Of a DNA stretch of 64,000 nt, positions 1-11,721 are shown piece after piece (the first letter of the stretch is position 1; each line of letters starts with the position of its first letter). The notes beneath the pieces are model-generated. The model did no database searches, was not told the origin of the DNA, and saw nothing but the letters and a program-made list of their open reading frames with translations. The position numbers were made by a program, and so were the translations under genes. This stretch comes from Rutpela maculata (lineage: Eukaryota > Arthropoda > Insecta > Coleoptera > Cerambycidae), in contig OW386289.2 of assembly GCA_936432065.2 (NCBI GenBank), forward strand, positions 89,959,736 to 90,023,735, written 5' to 3'.

Positions 1-203
1 ACATGACTTTTACAGACTTTTATCAAATGTGGAAAGTTTCCTCGACCCATCTCTCTGTAAAGAAGACAAAAAATCTCAGCTTTAAACACGTATAGCATTA
101 ACACTTTCTTTAAAACTTAGGTAATTGAAATGATGCTGCCAAGTGTTATCCAGCTAACGAAGTGACAGGAGTTAATTTTGTGGATAAGTTACATTAATAT
201 GAT

Positions 204-1544
204 AAAAAAACGCTGCCCAAGGAATCACTGCTTCCACATCCAGATTTTCTCTCTATGGAAATAATTGTTTAGGGAACTTTAATAATATGATATTTAAAAT
301 CGTCTACCCCAAAAACCCATGAAGCAATATCTCACATTGGTAGTGGGGTGGGAATGGGATGGTAGGGGTGGATGAAGTAAAAAAATATTTTGAAATCTTT
401 GGTTTTTGTAATACACTAAATCACATTTTTTTTTACCCTCTTTAATAAGGAGGTGGGGTGGCAAGGGTGGTGGCTGATGCCACAAAATTTTTTGAGACTT
501 TAGCGTCTCTTGTAGATAGATAGATATATAGACGTCTATTTGAGTACTTTACATATACAAATACATTTATAGCAAGTCATTATTTTGTTATTATCTATAG
601 ACAATATACATATAATATAAAAATGAAGTGTAAAATATAATACGTGTTTATAAAACAGACATAAAATGTAAAAAACAAGGATAATACAATAAATAAAAAA
701 CAGTCTTAAAACATACCACGTCAGTTACACAGTATAATATTACTTAACAGTCATGGGGATAGTCATAAAATCTTCAATTATATAGAAACGAAATTTCAAG
801 ATATGGTTTCTAATGGTAATTTTAATTTTTTGAAAATTTTGTTGTTTTATATTTTCAGGTAATTTATTATATAAGTTCAAGTTTAATGGATTTTTAATTG
901 ATTTTGTTAAGCGATATTTAGAAGGGTTTTAACAAATTGGCCGGCCTCGTGTTGTAGTTATGTAGCTCAGATGGGGTTACATACACGTTCTTATTTTTAT
1001 GAATCTCTAAAAGAAAGTAGTAAATATATAGGCAAGAATGGGCATTATACCATATTTAAGGTTGACAGTGTTCTCTGAAACCTGCTCTAGTTATAATTCT
1101 TATAGACTCTTTCTGTTATCGAAATATTTTTAGAGCGCTGCTCGAGTTCCCACAGAGTATAACCCCGTAGCTTGTTTGGGAGTGGATTAATGAATAGTAC
1201 ACTGACAGCAAAGTACATATATACTAAATGCTAATTTTATGGACTCTTACTTGCTTGATTTACCTATTTACCCCAATTTAACCCAATTTACCCCCCCCTT
1301 CCCCTCTTCAACGGAATAAGATCAAAATACATTCTAGTTCCAGATTTCGTTCAAATAAATACATGTACCAAATTTCAAGTCAATATCTTAAACGGTTCCA
1401 GAGTAACGACAGACAGACAGAAATTTCTTTTTACCCAAACTTGAAATCTCGACGTTTCATGACATTCTAAGCCTATTTATTTGAACAATAAGTATTTTTT
1501 TGCCTTACTTCTATACACATACACACTTCTACTGAATGTGGAAG
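204..1544 (-). repeat. Family A interspersed repeat, copy 1, split by a LINE
   Basis: Copy of a roughly 700-bp repeat found about eight times in this window. Read on the minus strand it begins at CTTCCAC..GTGGAAG (1544) and ends at a GGGCAGCG/poly-T end (about 211). Its halves, 204-513 and 1218-1544, align to adjacent parts of the uninterrupted copy at 57031-57741. The 704 bp between them is a LINE 3' end. No ORF is conserved between copies; the Pro/Gly-rich open frame over 294-485 is low-complexity C/T-rich sequence. The type of mobile element is not established. Confidence 0.8.
514..1217 (-). mobile_element. 5'-truncated LINE 3' end (CR1/jockey-like), inserted in family A
   Basis: On the minus strand, 1200-1080 translates with one in-frame TAA to a reverse-transcriptase C-terminal region (SYGVILCGNS, ALKIF, IRIITRAG), the usual 'SYGI.LWGNS' block of CR1/jockey-type ORF2 proteins. 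Downstream on the same strand come an AT-rich 3' UTR and a terminal (TATC)n tail, seen on the + strand as GATAGATAGATA at 514-525. 5' truncation plus a simple-repeat 3' tail is the normal mark of target-primed reverse transcription. The flanks are the two halves of a family A repeat, so this is a later insertion. The clade is inferred from motifs only. Confidence 0.75.
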
Positions 1545-1885
1545 TAATAATAAATAGTTTAAACCAAGTTTAAATGATCTAAAAGTGTCGCTGGCTCCCA
1601 TACTAAAAGCTTGTCTGCTTAATTGTGTTGTTGCTTATAGACATTTCTCTCCCATCGTTCACTTTATAGTGTGATTAATGACGCGTCATTAGAAACATTT
1701 TCTATCAATTCTTGTATTTCGCAATAATTTGTCTTATCACTAACATTCATATTAACGACTCGTCCTTTGAAAAGTCAAATCCCTGTGCACAATTTAGCTG
1801 ATGACTTTGCTTTTCGTGCAAGTTCTGTCTTTCAGAGATTAAGTACTGCAAGTGACAGTCACGCGTCCGCCTCAAGATGTAGCTA

Positions 1886-3603
1886 AAGTCTGTTCGCTGA
1901 TAGTGTGCCGGTGTGACGTCACGAACGTCTGAACTAAGATGCCGAAGGCTCATTCGTGTTTTCTAATGCCCTAGTATAAGATAAATAAATAAATTTAGTT
2001 TTCTTCGTCAGTGTCTAATTCTTCCGAATCCTCATCGTGGCTTTCGTGATTAACACTTATAATGAGTGGCATAACTTCTTCAGTATGAACTTCTCGATCA
2101 TATGTTTCTAAAATCAATTTACTTGTGTGATTTATACACTTGGACCGAATTGAGCTCGACACTTGATAAAGCCTCATTCCACATAGCAAGAACGGCTTCG
2201 TCACTAAAACCATCTTTCCCAATATGTTTGTCGTAATACTCCTTACAAATTCCCCAAGCAAGTTCTATTGGGTTGATATGGTGGAAGCCGCAGTACTTGA
2301 TGTCCATGTTTTCTAATTAAATTGTGGACAACATAGTGTTGCTCTGTTCTGTTAGCTCCAGCTCTTTGAAACAATTCGGCTTTAAATGCGGTATCACTGA
2401 AATCTACGTTTTTGGTCTTTAACCAGGTTTGTATTTTTTCTTTCGTCCAAGATCGGGTTGGTTGTTTTCCTTCAATCCGAGAGTGGTACTTAGCATTATC
2501 TAAAACAATAATGCTTGGATTTTGTAACTCCGGCAAAAGTCTCTCTTTCAAAATTTCGGAATTCATGTTGTCATGGACTTATTCTTGGTGGAGAAAACTA
2601 AACTCGCATCTTCGGCAAAGCCCATGTACAACTATACATCTTTTACCTTCTGTAGCTGTACGACGCCTTTTTGATTTACTGGAATCATCTTGCCAAGAAC
2701 GTTTAACTCCTCCTCTGCTAAAGATTCAAGTTTCGTCTAAGAACACTACATCTTTGGGGTCACTACTTTTCAAATTTTTTACGTATTTGCGTAAAAACTC
2801 TAGCCGTTTTAGATAAATTTGTGGTCTTTCACACAGTACTTTTCTATTGTCATCTTTTTTAAAGGAAAAGCCTAATTTCTCAATCACTTTATATAAATTG
2901 GTACGGCCAATATCAACTATTCTTCTAGATTTTAGGTTTTCTAAAAAGATATCCAAGGAAATATGTTTATCATCAGACACCATATCGTAAATAACATTTT
3001 TTATTTCATATTTTACAGCATCGGGTAACTATGTTTTAGACTTTTTACGATTCCGTTTAACCAAAGCTTGAGGTTCCACATTTTCTTTGTCTTTTTTAAC
3101 TATTTTTCTTACAGTCTTTTCATCGATTTTTAATGCCTCACCCACTCGCCTTTGAACAGCTTTTATTGACAATAAAAGTTCACCATTTTCATTTTCCTTT
3201 TGAAAATATTCCAACAAATTCAAAACTAACTGCTGTGATTGTGGATTTAAAAATTCACCAGGATGCATATTTACTATTTTAACAATAGAACAAGACTAAA
3301 ATTGCTCTCTTAGGCACCAATTGAAATAAGTGCACTATACCACCTGCTATACCCGATTTCCGAGAAAATCGACCCGCCTCTGAAATTGTCAGCCGCATTC
3401 AACGACGACACGCGTTACGCAAATTGGTTTGCTGTCGAACAATAGAAAAGCCGCACGTCGGTCATAACTTGACCACAAAGATTAAAACTAACATTACCTT
3501 ACAGGTTAGGTTACAAACAATATTTCAATAAAGACAAGGAAGGATAGAGCTCAGGACGATATTTTTACACTATACGTCCGGGATTCTATCAGCGAACAGA
3601 CTT
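1886..3603 (-). mobile_element. Tc1/mariner-superfamily DNA transposon, complete ends, dead
   Basis: Terminal inverted repeats AAGTCTGTTCGCTGATAG lie at 1886-1903 and, inverted, at 3586-3603. Both are flanked by TA (1884-1885 and 3604-3605), the target duplication expected of Tc1/mariner. The roughly 1.72-kb body carries one transposase pseudogene on the minus strand. Both ends are preserved, so it could in principle be mobilised in trans, but its own transposase is broken. Confidence 0.82.
1995..3268 (-). pseudogene. Tc1/mariner-like transposase, broken
   Basis: Starts at ATG 3268 with a helix-turn-helix segment (residues about 30-65, IKAVQRRVGEALKIDEKTVR). An in-frame TAG at 3029-3031 follows, then the frame continues through IYDMVSDDKHISLD. 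The catalytic triad is recognisable: VVFLDET (first Asp, about 2730), IIVLDNAKYHS (second Asp, about 2500) and HHINPIELAWG (Glu, about 2265), so DDE rather than DDD. A TGA sits where the family normally has Trp after DET. Frameshifts lie near 2620, 2310 and 2150. The tail is acidic (EDSEELDTDEEN), as in many insect relatives. It cannot make a functional protein. Confidence 0.82.
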
Positions 3604-3605
3604 TA

Positions 3606-4500
3606 AATTAGAAGAACCTTCGTAAAATTGTAGAAAGAACAATGAAATTAGATGAATATAAGTCGTGATCTTAAAAATATAAAGAATTATTATTACTGTA
3701 GATGTATAGATTATGATTGGAGTTTAAGCTTTATAATTAAATTTAAAAAGCTTCTAAATATACTCATGTGCTAAATACAAAAAAATACATATATATTTTC
3801 TATTTTCTATGCTTTTGTTATTAACTAATTTTTTGGAATTTGGTCCAAAATGAAAATTGATGAGCGGGGGGGAGTGAATTTCTCAAATTCTCTCAACTGA
3901 AGCTTGAATTTCCCAACTCGACCACGATATCGGGGGGGCTCCATAGCGACACCCCCGTCTGAATATCAATAATAATTATGCATTTGTTCTATTTTACCCT
4001 TCTGCCATGTCTATATTGCTTCATATGATACTTTATGCAAATATCTTTCTTTCTCAATTTCGTTTTGTATGCCTAAAAGAAATTAATAGACTTCACTCCT
4101 AGTTAAACAAATCGACAACACGAAAGCTCGCAATTTTCAAGCTCTGTGAACTAGATTAGTTAACGATGGCTTTATTGACGCCTTCTGATTGAATTCACTT
4201 CAATTAAAATGATGCAATTAGGTTAATTCGTTATGTCATGATGGAGTGAGGAGAAAATTGTCCCATTAAGCACCGAAAAGGTTCTGCTTTTTTTATTAAA
4301 ATAGCACTGGGTATTATTAGTTAGTACGTAGTATAAGTAAACGAGAGTGAGCGCTTTTCTTAGTTGCACTTGAAGTAGCTAAAAATCATCACCAAATTAA
4401 AAAAATCTATTAATTTTTTGACATCGATTCAGTCATATAGTGGACGGACAATAAAATCGGAACGATCATGGATGGCTATTATGTGTGTTAGTTAATAAAC
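3606..4500. other. No gene seen
   Basis: AT-rich intergenic sequence. A G/C-rich pocket with G-runs and C-runs (about 3865-3955) looks like the edge of an unclassified repeat. No coding similarity was recognised. Confidence 0.5.
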
Positions 4501-5045
4501 AACATTTATAAGTTATAATCAGAGGTCGGGAATTTTATCTCTGTGACGTCAAAATCAGGGTTGGCTCTAGGTCAGCGCAGACAGATTTTTATGCAAGTAT
4601 GACGCAGTATATATTTTTTTATGGAATTTCCTAATATTCATAGTTAATATGGTCAGTTTATTTAAACACTCACTCGAAGAGGAGATATTGGGGGTTGTAA
4701 CATTGAACTAATACATACACACATGTATTTTTCACTATTACTCACTTTTCACTTAAAGTAACGCACACACATTTTCGTATACCGTCGGCTTTGTACAATT
4801 TCATGTTAGGTTTTTAAATACATACATATGGCTAGATTTGCACTACGGATTGCAATCTGCGATCTCGGATGGTCTACTCTTTCCCTTTATTAAATGTTGA
4901 CGTAAATGTCCAGAATTATCACAGTTTAGGTATGGTAAAAGGGATTTTTGTCAAAGCAATGTTTCTCAACTTAGGCGTCGCCTAATTAAAGAAGATAATA
5001 AAGCTGCATTAGTAAAAAACGTATACAAGTACCGAAATATACAAT

Positions 5046-5140
5046 ACACTGGAATTTAATGTTGACATTCGGTCAGGATTTTCAATTGCATTGTTGAAGG
5101 CATTCGATCCTGACCAAATGTCAACATTAGATTCCAGTGT
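5046..5140. repeat. Hairpin, 34-bp arms
   Basis: Arm 5046-5079 pairs with 5107-5140 with two mismatches and a 27-nt loop. Arm sequence includes TGTTGACATTCGGTCAGGAT. The right arm lies inside a 70-codon open frame that looks fortuitous. It could be a MITE core or a small-RNA hairpin. Confidence 0.7.
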
Positions 5141-5567
5141 ACGGAGGTACTTTTACACCGAATCGGCAAATGTAGTTTTATGTATCGTGATAAACGAGAG
5201 CAAGGAAGAAAACAGAGAAATTAGGAAAATTAGGATGTATTGCTCCCACCACGCTATACACTTCGTGAAATATTATATTTATTTTTATCGTGTGTCAACG
5301 TAGGACATCGGTAGCTATGATTTCCAACCACCTGTGCATTGTAGTGTGTGTCGTCTTTCTTTTCCTAATTTATCTTTTTTTGCCTAGCCATTTAATCTTT
5401 AATTAAAAAAATCAACTACGTCTTTAGGTAATTCTCAGTACGTTTCACAAATGTAGATTTCCGATAAAAGTAGGTTAACATTTTAGAATGAAATAAAATT
5501 CACTTTATCACGTTGTGTACATTTGTGATGCACACGGTATAGTTGTCTTCAAATCTACTCTCCTCTC

Positions 5568-5623
5568 AAAAAATGTCGGCGTCTTTGATCTTTACCGCAT
5601 TGCCAAAGACGCCGACATTTTTT
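5568..5623. repeat. Hairpin, perfect 20-bp stem
   Basis: AAAAAATGTCGGCGTCTTTG (5568-5587) is followed, after a 16-nt loop, by its exact reverse complement (5604-5623). The stem is GC-richer than the surroundings, and perfect pairing suggests recent origin or selection. Confidence 0.75.
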
Positions 5624-6371
5624 ACACGGATAGTAAGTATATACTATACATGGCAGCTTTATGCCATTAATACTTAACTTTGTTTGTTATGTACAATGAT
5701 TTAATATTATATAAAAATGGTTTATTTTATTGGGAAAAAAATGTTTTATGTTGCCAGCAGCTTATTGAGTTTTAATATTTAATTATTATGAAAATATACA
5801 TAATAAAGACGCCACACATATTAAACAGAACAGGAGTGTCTGTGTTTCAATCAAAATTGATTTTTTATTTGCTAGATATGTATTATATGTTTTTGTAAGA
5901 ACCATTTACCAAAAATACATTGTAGCTGGCAATGATGAATATTTCACCATTTCGTCGTTTTTCTGAATGTTTCAGTGTGTGTTTGCAATATAATTTTATG
6001 TCTATACGAGAGCCGTCTCTGGTGCCGAGATAAAATTCCTGAACCCTGGTTATAAGGCGTCATTTGTTAACATTCTTGGATGCCCGTATACATAATTATC
6101 GATGCATTTGGAAAACCTTACGATACTACTATGTCCACCAGACCTTAATTCCACACATGTAGAACATGTTGAGATGAAACTCGACCCCACCTCTTAGAGA
6201 GCAAAGAGCCTCAAATATGAAACAATAGGCTCCAAGAGCATAAAATCTCATCGACAGTATGATTAGATGATATTAATCTGTTATTTCTGCGAACGACATA
6301 ACAAGTCTTCACGATTATTAAAATAAGCTTATAAAGAATATCAAATGATTGATGAATTTTATCATGATTAG

Positions 6372-6665
6372 AAAGCAGGCAATTTTACACTCTTCAAATC
6401 TGTCGAGCGTGATCTAGAATTAAATGGTCGGTGTCTTATTGACGAAGGTGTAATGGGCGATATGAATCATTGTCATATCTCATTTATGTACGATTACCGA
6501 AATGTCATCTTTAGCGCCATGACAGAATGGTTGTATCATCAACTTGTAAGAACCTATGAGAAGGTATTTAGGGTTTGGCACAATCCTTCTGGAAAATGGG
6601 ATACTGTAGCTGTGGAAGAACTCACTACCAAGCGTCTAGGTGACGTGACACCAATTTATTTTTAG
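6372..6665 (+). CDS. Unidentified 98-codon open frame ending at a family B repeat
   Basis: Open from a TAG at about 6370 to TAG 6663-6665; the first ATG is 6453. Composition is protein-like rather than random, with Trp-rich segments such as MTEWLYHQLVRTYEKVFRVW and GKWDTVAVEELTTKR. No family was recognised. It stops a few bases inside the family B repeat, the arrangement seen when a retroelement's last ORF runs into its 3' LTR, but no upstream retroelement domain was seen. It could be the C-terminus of an element protein or a host exon remnant. Confidence 0.35.
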   Translation, partial: KAGNFTLFKSVERDLELNGRCLIDEGVMGDMNHCHISFMYDYRNVIFSAMTEWLYHQLVRTYEKVFRVWHNPSGKWDTVAVEELTTKRLGDVTPIYF

Positions 6666-7207
6666 AAGGGCGCTAGCTGCGTTCTGCCCCGTTCTTCCAC
6701 TCCCAAGCGGGTTCGAGATAAGACATACTTCGATAGACGAGTAATGGGTCGAGGTTACACTACCTCAGATCATTAACTGACAATTATTACGATTTTTGCA
6801 AAGAAAAATCCCTATCGAAGATTTCTCTCCGATGGGGTTGGAATTTGACGTGATTTATCTATTTACCTACTAATAATGGTCTCTATACTTAAAGATTTCT
6901 GGAGAAATCGCATAAAAAAGCTCCCGTAAGGCGACCAGAACACTGAATGTCAAACTTAAGGAATCAAACGAAAACTCCAACAACAAGTCGTTACATCAAT
7001 AAAATGCAATTAGTTTAACGAATACCGTTTATTTAATAAGTTTAAAATAATACAGTGATTTTCTGCAAAATAATATTATGTGAAAGAATTGCGCCTCCCC
7101 ATCTAAGGTAAATTACTTTTTAACTATACAAGTGAGAGCGTACGCTAACAATCGATTTGGCGGAAAAGATTCATTTAACCTCCTCAGGATTTAATGCAAG
7201 CCTTTTA

Positions 7208-7322
7208 CTTCCACATCCAGTGGAAGTATAGTAACGACAAAAAAATTTTTTAAAATTTTTATTGTTCAAATAGGCTTAAAATGTCATGAAACGTCGAGAT
7301 TTTAAGTTTGAGCGAAAAAAAA

Positions 7323-7353
<31 letters not shown>

Positions 7354-8820
7354 AACTTTTTTTTGTGCGCACGTTTACTCTGGAACCGTTTAAGATATTG
7401 ACTTGAAATTTGGTACACATATGTACTTTAACGAGATCTAGAACTAGATTATATTTTCATCTTGTTCCGTCGAAGGGTTGGGGGGGGTAAATTGGGGTAA
7501 ATTTCGGGTAAATGGGTGAATCAAGCAAGTAAGAGTCCATAAAATGGGTATTTAGTATACAAAAGAGAAGCTAAGGTCTAAAAAAAATTTTTGGCATTAG
7601 CCACCCCCACCCCCTTATTAAATGGGATGAAAAAAAAAATTGTGATTTAGTGTGTGTACAAGAACCAAAAGCTTCAAAATATTTTTCTACTTCATCCACC
7701 CCCACTACCAACCCTTTACCACCACCACCACCCCCACTACCGATGTAGCATATCGTTTTATAAGTTTTTGGGGTAGACGATTTCAAATATTATGTTGTTA
7801 AAGTTACCTCAAGTAGTATGGATGCGCAGTGGGTTACTTTAAGTAGTATGGATGCGCAGTGGCTTTCCTCGAGTACAATGGATGCGCAGTAGGTTACCTC
7901 AAGTGATATGGATGCGCAGTGGGTTTCCTCGAGTAAAACGGATGCGAGTGGGTTACTTCAAGAAGTATGAATGCGCAGTGGCTTTACTCGAGTAAATTGG
8001 ATGCACAGTGGGTTACCTTGAGTAGTATGGATGCGTAGTAGGTTTCCTCGAAGAAAATGCTTGTAGTAGAGGCTTTACTTCTATCGTGTAGTTTACGGCA
8101 CACAACGATTTTTTGTATCTTTGTCTTGTCATTTTCTGCGTATTAGTTCGACATTCAGTTGAAGTATATTAACGCAAAAAAAATTTTTGGAAATTTTCAT
8201 TGTTTAAATAGACTTATAATATCAAGAAACGTCAATATTTTAAGTATGAGCAAAATAAATTTGTCTGTTGCGTCGGTGTGTATGTTAGTCTTGTATCGTT
8301 TTGGTGCTCACGATTACTCTGGAACCGTTTAAGATATTCACTTAAAATATGGCACACGTATGTTTTTTAACGAGATCTGGAACTAGATTATATTTTTATC
8401 TTATTCCGTTGCAGAGTTGAAGGGTAAATTGAGGTAAATGGGTAAATAGGTAAATCAAGCAAGTAAGAGTCAATGAAATTGGTATTTAGTAAATATAAGA
8501 GGAGCTAAGGCCTCAAAAAAAATGGCATTAGCCATCCCTATTACCGCCCCCATCCTATTATTAAAGGTGGTGAAAAAATAGTGTGATTTAGTGTGTGTAC
8601 AAGAGTCAAAGTCATCAAGAATTTTTTTCACTTCATTCACCCCCACCTTTATTACAGATGTGGCATATAATTTTATGGGGTTTTGGGGTACATGATTTCA
8701 AATATTATACCATTAAAGTTCCATAAACAATTATTTCCACATAGTGGAGTGCAAATATAGTATTTTGTTGTAAGAGACTTGGATGTGGAAGTAGTGATTC
8801 CTTGGGCAGCGGTTTTTTTT
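7208..8820 (+). mobile_element. Family A composite insertion in family B
   Basis: Two family A copies in direct orientation: 7208-7797 lacks the 3' end and 8151-8820 has it, with the minisatellite between them. It begins with CTTCCACATCCAGTGGAAG and ends with GGGCAGCGG plus a T-run. The equivalent site in family B copy 2 (about 46961) is empty, so this entered as one unit or grew by internal duplication. Contains a CTGT microsatellite (about 7322-7355). A short T-rich overlap at the junction could be a target duplication. Confidence 0.75.
7800..8060. repeat. Minisatellite, about 30-bp unit, 8+ copies
   Basis: Tandem units of the type TACCTCAAGTAGTATGGATG..CGCAGTGGG. Units alternate between a TTACCTCAAGTAGTATGG form and a TTTCCTCGAGTAAAATGG form, giving a 60-bp higher-order period. 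Copies differ at several positions, so the array is not very young. Confidence 0.85.
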
Positions 8821-9194
8821 AAAGAATTTAAAAATCTTGTATTTTTGGTAATTATGGCTGACTGAAAATGATATAAAGATATTTTACTTAAAAGATTTTG
8901 GTTCGCTTATGAATAGCTTAAAGGTCCCAGATCATGATTTTATCATTCACGGGAGGAGTTCGACTAATACATGAGTTTAATAACTTTCGGCCAGTCTTAC
9001 GACGTACTTGTCCACATGCAGGTTCAATATAGGAAAAATGACAGCGAGTCGTTTTCGCATGACTTTATGGCGAAATGGATTTTTGAGTCCTTTGTGCACA
9101 AGGTGGTTTTCTCTATAACTTGATTATTTGGAAAGTCCTTCATTTATTTGGCTTTCCTACCATCGCTTTGTATTGACCACCCAACGCACTTGTC

Positions 9195-10280
9195 CAAATT
9201 ACGAGTCGCTGGGTGAATCTAAACTTGTTTTTCCAAATTCATCGGTTTCGGCTTTTTGATATTGCCTTGATAAAATTTTATTATCAGTTTTTAGAACAGG
9301 GTATATAATGACTGTACCTCCATGATCAATGTCTTCGGCGGAGGAATTAAAGTTGAAAATACTATGTGTATTTTTAAAGTACTTTTTTGGCATACTTTTT
9401 AAAAAGTATGTGATTAATTTTTCTTTGACCACCATATACTTTCAATGTCATATCCTGACCAAAATAAGTAAAATTTCGGTGTTTCTTCGAATTTTTACCC
9501 GGTTGTGCCTAATGTCTTATCAAACTTATAACGGTCCTTTTAGACTAGTTTGTGGCTCTGAAGTCTCTCAGACTCCTAAAAATGTCCTTAAATTAATTTT
9601 TTGCCTAAGTCAAATTTTTATTTTGGCTTCGATCTAGGTTAATTCTGGAAGGTTCTACAACATAACCACTCAAGATGAGATGACACAACCGGTTCCAAAA
9701 CCAGTTAATGAACTCTCTTGTATACTCATTCTATATAGATACCTTGAATATTCATATGCTATTACGCATCATACAATAGCCCCTGACCAATTGCCCGGTC
9801 AAGTAAATGCCGCCTTCCGTTCCTCATAAAAACTAAATATTTTTGTTTCTAAGTAACTATTTTTCAAAGTATTTTAGATTTACTTTGAGATCTGTATTTG
9901 AATATGAAAGTGGCATTAATGGCATGCGAGTAATTATTTAATAATAATACTTTAATTAAATATAGGAAATGAAGATAGTGCTTGCTTCGTTGTCGGCTCT
10001 TTTACTTACTATCAAGCCATTGCATTAGCCATTCCAAACTTGTTCAACACACATAGGAAGTATCCTTATCTGTCGCAAATATCTTGAATACGTAAAATTA
10101 ATTAAAATTGAGTCAAAATGCGAAAGGCGAAGCCAGCACTAAAACACTAGGCAGAGAAGTCAGGGGCAGAGAAGGATGTATTTTGTGTCTTGCTTGCACC
10201 CAGACAGAGGAGTAGATGTAGATTGTTCAAGATTGTTCGGCTCTTTCCGCCCTACTTCACATCGACCTGAGAAGATCTTT
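9195..10280. other. No recognisable gene
   Basis: Open frames over 9199-9435 (minus) and 9329-9637 (plus) overlap each other and have no recognised domain. The minus frame (EDIDHGGTVIIYPVL) may be retroelement debris from the neighbouring family B copy. The rest is AT-rich. Confidence 0.4.
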
Positions 10281-11460
10281 TGTGAATTACCCTAAATTAG
10301 TTATTGCCCAGGACTCCCAAGCTTTTTATACAGCTTGTGATTTTCTTGGGGGCTAATTTCCCTATGTCTTCAGGCGTTAGTTCCACCTTTTCTAATTACT
10401 TTAGCCTAGTGCGGACTAACATCTTGCATTCGCAAAGAATATGTTTCGCAGTTTCTATTGCAGAATCGCAGTATCTGCACATAAAGTTGTCTGCCTTGCC
10501 TATGTTCTTAAGATGGTATCTTAAGGGGCAATGGCCTGTAAAGTCGAACTTTTCCAGTTCGAGAAGCCCTGTGGCATTCTTTGACGAATAAGTGATGAAC
10601 TTTTTCGCTTGTCTTTGGCCTGGAGTATTCCTCCAGTAGGACTCTTTCTGTTCATATTCCCATTTTAGGACCTCCACCGTTATGTTATGTGTCCCTTAGA
10701 TAAGCCACAAAACGGTTCGGGCCCAAAGAATGGGGCTTCAGCACTTTTTTTTTTTGCAAGGGCGTCAGCTAATTCGTTTCCTTCTATTCCCTCATGCCCT
10801 GGCACCCACATCAAGCGATTTTTGCCAGTTGCTTCAGAGATTTTCTGCACTCCCAGACAATTTTAGACTCGAAGGTGTAGCACCTGAGAGCTTTTAACGC
10901 TGCCTGGCTGTCTGAGAATATATAGATCTTTGCCCCTCGAATGCCTTTATGAATTCCTGAGCACGTAGGTCTATAGCATAAATTTCTGCTTGGAAGATGT
11001 TAGGCTCTTGCCTAGAGCTCTGGATAGCCTGCAGTTAGGCCCCGCTACGCCCGCGCCCACTCCTTCAGCCATCTTCGATCCATCTGTGTACCAGATGAGG
11101 ACTTCGACTTTGCCCGTTTGGCGGCTCTCGATTAGCACATCAAACGAGCAGTCAAAGTCCTGCTTAGTTGGCATAGAGTCAGTGGGTTTGATCATGGATT
11201 CCAGTTTAATTGTTTCTAGAATCCTTAGGTGACCAACCAGGTCTTCTGGTTTGAAAGAGCTGCAGCCTTAGGGCACTAAGTACTGCCTCCTTCCTTACAT
11301 ACAGATACAGATGTAGAGGAAGCAGGTCTAGCATTGCCTCCATAACTGTTGTGGGACAGGAGCACATTGTTCCTGTAATCCCCAAGCAGGCAAGGCGTTG
11401 CAACTTCTGCAACTTTCCTTGTGTTAATTTTTCTTCAGTTTTTGGCCACCACACACATGA
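10280..11460 (-). pseudogene. I-type LINE ORF2 remnant (RT end plus RNase H)
   Basis: Minus-strand reading gives, in order, the RT C-terminal region (11454-11206: KLQKLQRLACLGITG, MEAMLDLLPLHLYL), an RNase H domain (11195-10730: IWYTDGSKMAEGVGAGVAGP, then VPGHEGIEGNELADALA after frame changes) and a post-RNase H zinc-knuckle-like tail (10677-10396: FMCRYCDSAIETAKHILCEC). At least two frameshifts separate the blocks. An RNase H C-terminal to the RT places it in the I group (I, LOA, R1-related). 5' truncated; 3' end near 10280. Confidence 0.8.
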
Positions 11461-11721
11461 TTCATAGGTGACCGTAGGTGGGTCTCACAACCGATAAGTA
11501 GGACCAGTAGAGTAGTAAGACCTAGATCTGCAGGTAATCAGAATGCGCCTTAATATACTACAATAATAGAGTGGAAGCGGGTACAAGAACCTCTCTCAAT
11601 TTTATTATTATTACCTACTTCGATTTCGCATTTTGACCCAACTGTGGATACCAAAAAGTATTTAAGTTTCTTTGGGAATATGGAAGATACTTTTTTTCTA
11701 AGTAAGATAACTAATTTACTT

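Larger units (their letters stand above)
4505..6065. repeat. Possible DNA-element remnant bounded by imperfect inverted repeats
   Basis: About 33 bp at 4512-4550 (TTATAATCAG..GGAATTTTATCTC) reappears inverted at 6025-6060. Between them are two strong hairpins (5046-5140 and 5568-5623) and no coding sequence. The arrangement resembles a non-autonomous DNA element, but the termini are imperfect and no target duplication was identified. Confidence 0.35.
6610..9190. repeat. Family B LTR-like repeat, copy 1, interrupted by family A
   Basis: 6610-7206 and 8821-9190 align end to end with the uninterrupted copy at 46280-47262, including the shared blocks GTTCTGCCCCGTTCTTCCAC and TTCGACTAATACATGAGTTT. 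Length without the insert is about 950 bp, there is no conserved ORF, and the ends resemble an LTR (TGACACC..AACGCA on the plus strand). Which strand is transcribed, and whether it is a real LTR, is unresolved. Confidence 0.6.

Noticed and set aside
294..485. Pro/His-rich open frame (and similar ones near 7571, 57351 and 57421)
   Set aside because: These follow the C/T-rich and G/A-rich tracts of family A repeats and are not conserved as proteins between copies.
7800..8060. Possible CRISPR-like array
   Set aside because: The 30-bp units are contiguous with no spacers, in a eukaryotic transposon context: a minisatellite.
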